From positions 1 through 64,000 of the forward strand of contig CAZDLO010000005.1 in the NCBI GenBank assembly GCA_964506325.1: DNA of 64,000 nucleotides, written 5' to 3'. The DNA is from CAINVV01 sp964506325 (GTDB taxonomy: Bacteria; Bacteroidota; Bacteroidia; Bacteroidales; Prolixibacteraceae). The notes beneath the pieces are model-generated. The model searched no databases, was not told the origin of the DNA, and saw only the letters and a list, made by a program, of their open reading frames with translations. A program made the position numbers and the translations under genes. Each line of letters begins with the position of its first letter. Positions within the stretch are counted from its first letter, which is position 1. This document shows, piece by piece, positions 62,556 to 64,000 of the stretch.

Positions 62556-64000
62556 CTAGAACTCGCCCATACCTCCGCCACCGTTGTTGCCGGAGTCCAT
62601 GCTTTCCTTATTTGGTTTTGATTTAAAATTGTTGAGTTTGTAGCTCAGTGTAAGCTGGACAATCTGTGATTCACGTTTGAATTTAAACTGATTTTCAAAG
62701 TTAGGACCGGATGAAGATCCGCTGAATTTCATGGTTCCAAATATGTCCTGCACCTGCAATGTGGCCGAAAGCCGGTTTTTAAGAAAATCCTGTTTGATGG
62801 ATGTATTGGCAAAATACATTCCTTCACGTTTTCCCTGGGCAGAAACGGTAGGTCCGCGATATACTCCCATCAGCTGGAAACGTGTATATTTTGCAAGTTT
62901 CATGTCAAAATTGAGTTTTCCGTCAAAGTTGGTACTGCGCTGGTCAACGCTTTCACCGTTAACAGCACCCTTCAGCCAGTAATTGTAAAGAGTTCCGCTT
63001 GCGACGAGGCGTATTCCAGGCTTAATCTCATAATTTATCATTAATTCACTTCCCAGGGAATAATCATCGTTGAGGTTCGACATGCTATGGTACATAATTC
63101 CATCGTCTCCCAGGGTCTGAATCCGGGTCATAAGATCCTGGGTGTGCCGAAAATATCCCTCCAGCGATACAAATGAGGTATTTAAGCGTTTCAGCATTGT
63201 AAGTTCGTAGGAACCTGTATATTCCGGTGTCAGGTTAGGATTGCCGATCCTTATGTTGTATGGATCCATGAATGTTGGGAAGGGTTCGAGCATTTGTCCT
63301 TCCGGCCTGTTTAATCTCCTGCTGTAACTGGCTTGCAGTTCATACTCTTTTGCAAATTTCCGGGAAAGGTGAAGGGTAGGAAAGAGATCCACGCGGTTGA
63401 ATTTATATGTTTCACTCCCTCTTTCACTGAAAAGATTCCGGTTTGTGTACTCGGTCCTAAGCCCTGCCTGGTAGGTGAAATTGCCGGCCGAATGGGAATA
63501 GGTGCCATAAAGGGCATGGATATATTGGGAGAAATCGACCTGACTGCTGTATTTCGGATTGTTCATCCAATTGTCCATTGAATAGTTGAATTCTTCAAAA
63601 ACGAAATCTTCCAGGCTTTTCTGAAATCTTCCCTGGTAACCTGCCTCGAGCTTGTCTTTGTCGTTCAAAGGTAAGGTATAGTTTATCTTAAGCCTGTAAT
63701 CATTTTGGATAGGACTTTCGTTTGACCTGTATTTGTAAGGTTCATTTTCAATCGGAACCCATTGTGAATCTGTGGCGTAGTTGATGTTGTTGGTAATATC
63801 ATCACCATTGTCCCCGGAAAAATATAGCAGGGACTCAATTTCATGGCCTTTTTTGTTGAATTTATGGTTGAAGCTAAGGTTCCCACTCCAGTAATTGCTG
63901 CTACGGCCAGAACTGTTATCCTGGTAAAGGTAGGTGGAGGGTCTGCCCAGGTTGTAACGGGTGCTTTGGTGACCAATATTTGCGTCTCCGTGTTCCATGT
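62556..64000 (-). CDS. TonB-dependent receptor-type outer-membrane beta-barrel protein (5' end outside the window)
   Basis: C-terminal part (about 480 codons seen) of a large outer-membrane protein; the frame stays open to the window edge, so its N-terminus with signal peptide and plug is missing here. The visible part consists of barrel strands with typical TonB-receptor motifs (GLRTEYTNRNLFSERG, LSRKFAKEYELQASYSRRLN) and resembles the outer membrane beta-barrel family 3 type rather than SusC. Unusually, the barrel is followed by a Gly/Asn-rich tail (SMDSGNNGGGGMGEF) instead of ending in an aromatic residue pair, although Phe is last. Confidence 0.87.
   Translation of the reverse strand, partial: MEHGDANIGHQSTRYNLGRPSTYLYQDNSSGRSSNYWSGNLSFNHKFNKKGHEIESLLYFSGDNGDDITNNINYATDSQWVPIENEPYKYRSNESPIQNDYRLKINYTLPLNDKDKLEAGYQGRFQKSLEDFVFEEFNYSMDNWMNNPKYSSQVDFSQYIHALYGTYSHSAGNFTYQAGLRTEYTNRNLFSERGSETYKFNRVDLFPTLHLSRKFAKEYELQASYSRRLNRPEGQMLEPFPTFMDPYNIRIGNPNLTPEYTGSYELTMLKRLNTSFVSLEGYFRHTQDLMTRIQTLGDDGIMYHSMSNLNDDYSLGSELMINYEIKPGIRLVASGTLYNYWLKGAVNGESVDQRSTNFDGKLNFDMKLAKYTRFQLMGVYRGPTVSAQGKREGMYFANTSIKQDFLKNRLSATLQVQDIFGTMKFSGSSSGPNFENQFKFKRESQIVQLTLSYKLNNFKSKPNKESMDSGNNGGGGMGEF

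Noticed and set aside
1..64000. CRISPR array or defence cluster
   Set aside because: No regularly spaced direct repeats, cas-like proteins or toxin-antitoxin pairs were seen.

Overview
The window is a chromosomal stretch of a Bacteroidota bacterium, probably a free-living or sediment Bacteroidales-type lineage. Supporting signs are the TonB receptor plus DUF4249 pair, DUF4294, a DUF6660-type protein beside czcA, a fused ccoNO gene, weak or absent Shine-Dalgarno sequences, frequent TTG/GTG starts, and several promoters of the TTG/TTTG - about 20 nt - TAnnTTTG form. Family assignments come from reading the proteins by eye; no database was searched.

Layout. 0.2-4.1 kb: an outer-membrane receptor operon (methyltransferase, TonB-dependent receptor, DUF4249 lipoprotein). 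4.2-12.3 kb: a divalent-metal efflux locus (small Cys/His-rich protein, CzcA fused to a CzcC/TolC domain, CzcB) followed by a membrane-spanning AraC-HTH/TolB-like/TPR regulator. 12.4-15.8 kb: a HypD-like glycyl radical enzyme and its radical SAM activase, translationally coupled. 16.4-17.7 kb: two distantly paralogous STAS-like orphan proteins. 17.8-18.1 kb: a tRNA-Gln broken at an assembly gap and, just upstream of it, a possible structured RNA. 18.4-25.8 kb: a surface-glycan island (three glycosyltransferases, FkbM methyltransferase, GDP-mannose 4,6-dehydratase, GDP-perosamine synthase) ending in a decayed tyrosine recombinase next to tRNA-Lys. 25.9-30.4 kb: SGNH hydrolase, TlpA-type thioredoxin, and a GNAT plus class V aminotransferase pair. 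30.5-39.0 kb: a complete cbb3 oxidase operon (ccoS, ccoNO, ccoQ, ccoP, ccoG, ccoH, SafE-type protein, ccoI). 39.2-45.0 kb: GH78 rhamnosidase, GNAT-like protein, SpoU methyltransferase, arginine deiminase. 45.2-52.1 kb: DUF4294 protein, degenerate Gfo/Idh-like protein, pcm, MBL hydrolase, gcvP, ispE. 52.2-59.7 kb: a minus-strand housekeeping block (ppiD-like, lptC, outer-membrane protein, coaX, nadC, nadB). 60.1-64.0 kb: an unknown secreted protein, a Tat-exported Gfo/Idh oxidoreductase and the 3' part of a second TonB-type receptor.

How the parts work together. The cco operon supplies a high-affinity terminal oxidase with its copper pump and assembly factors, and the oxygen-sensitive glycyl radical enzyme implies anoxic metabolism, so the organism probably lives across low-oxygen gradients. 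Gmd and the perosamine synthase define a GDP-perosamine route feeding the glycosyltransferases of the island. NadB/NadC and CoaX are adjacent cofactor genes, and a 26-bp near-palindrome in front of nadB is a good operator candidate.

Most notable non-genic observations: the candidate RNA at 17,964-18,101, the chimeric tRNA-Gln at the gap, the tRNA-Lys/integrase/att-like arrangement, the nadB palindrome and the hairpin at the predicted transcription start of the 60.1-kb gene.
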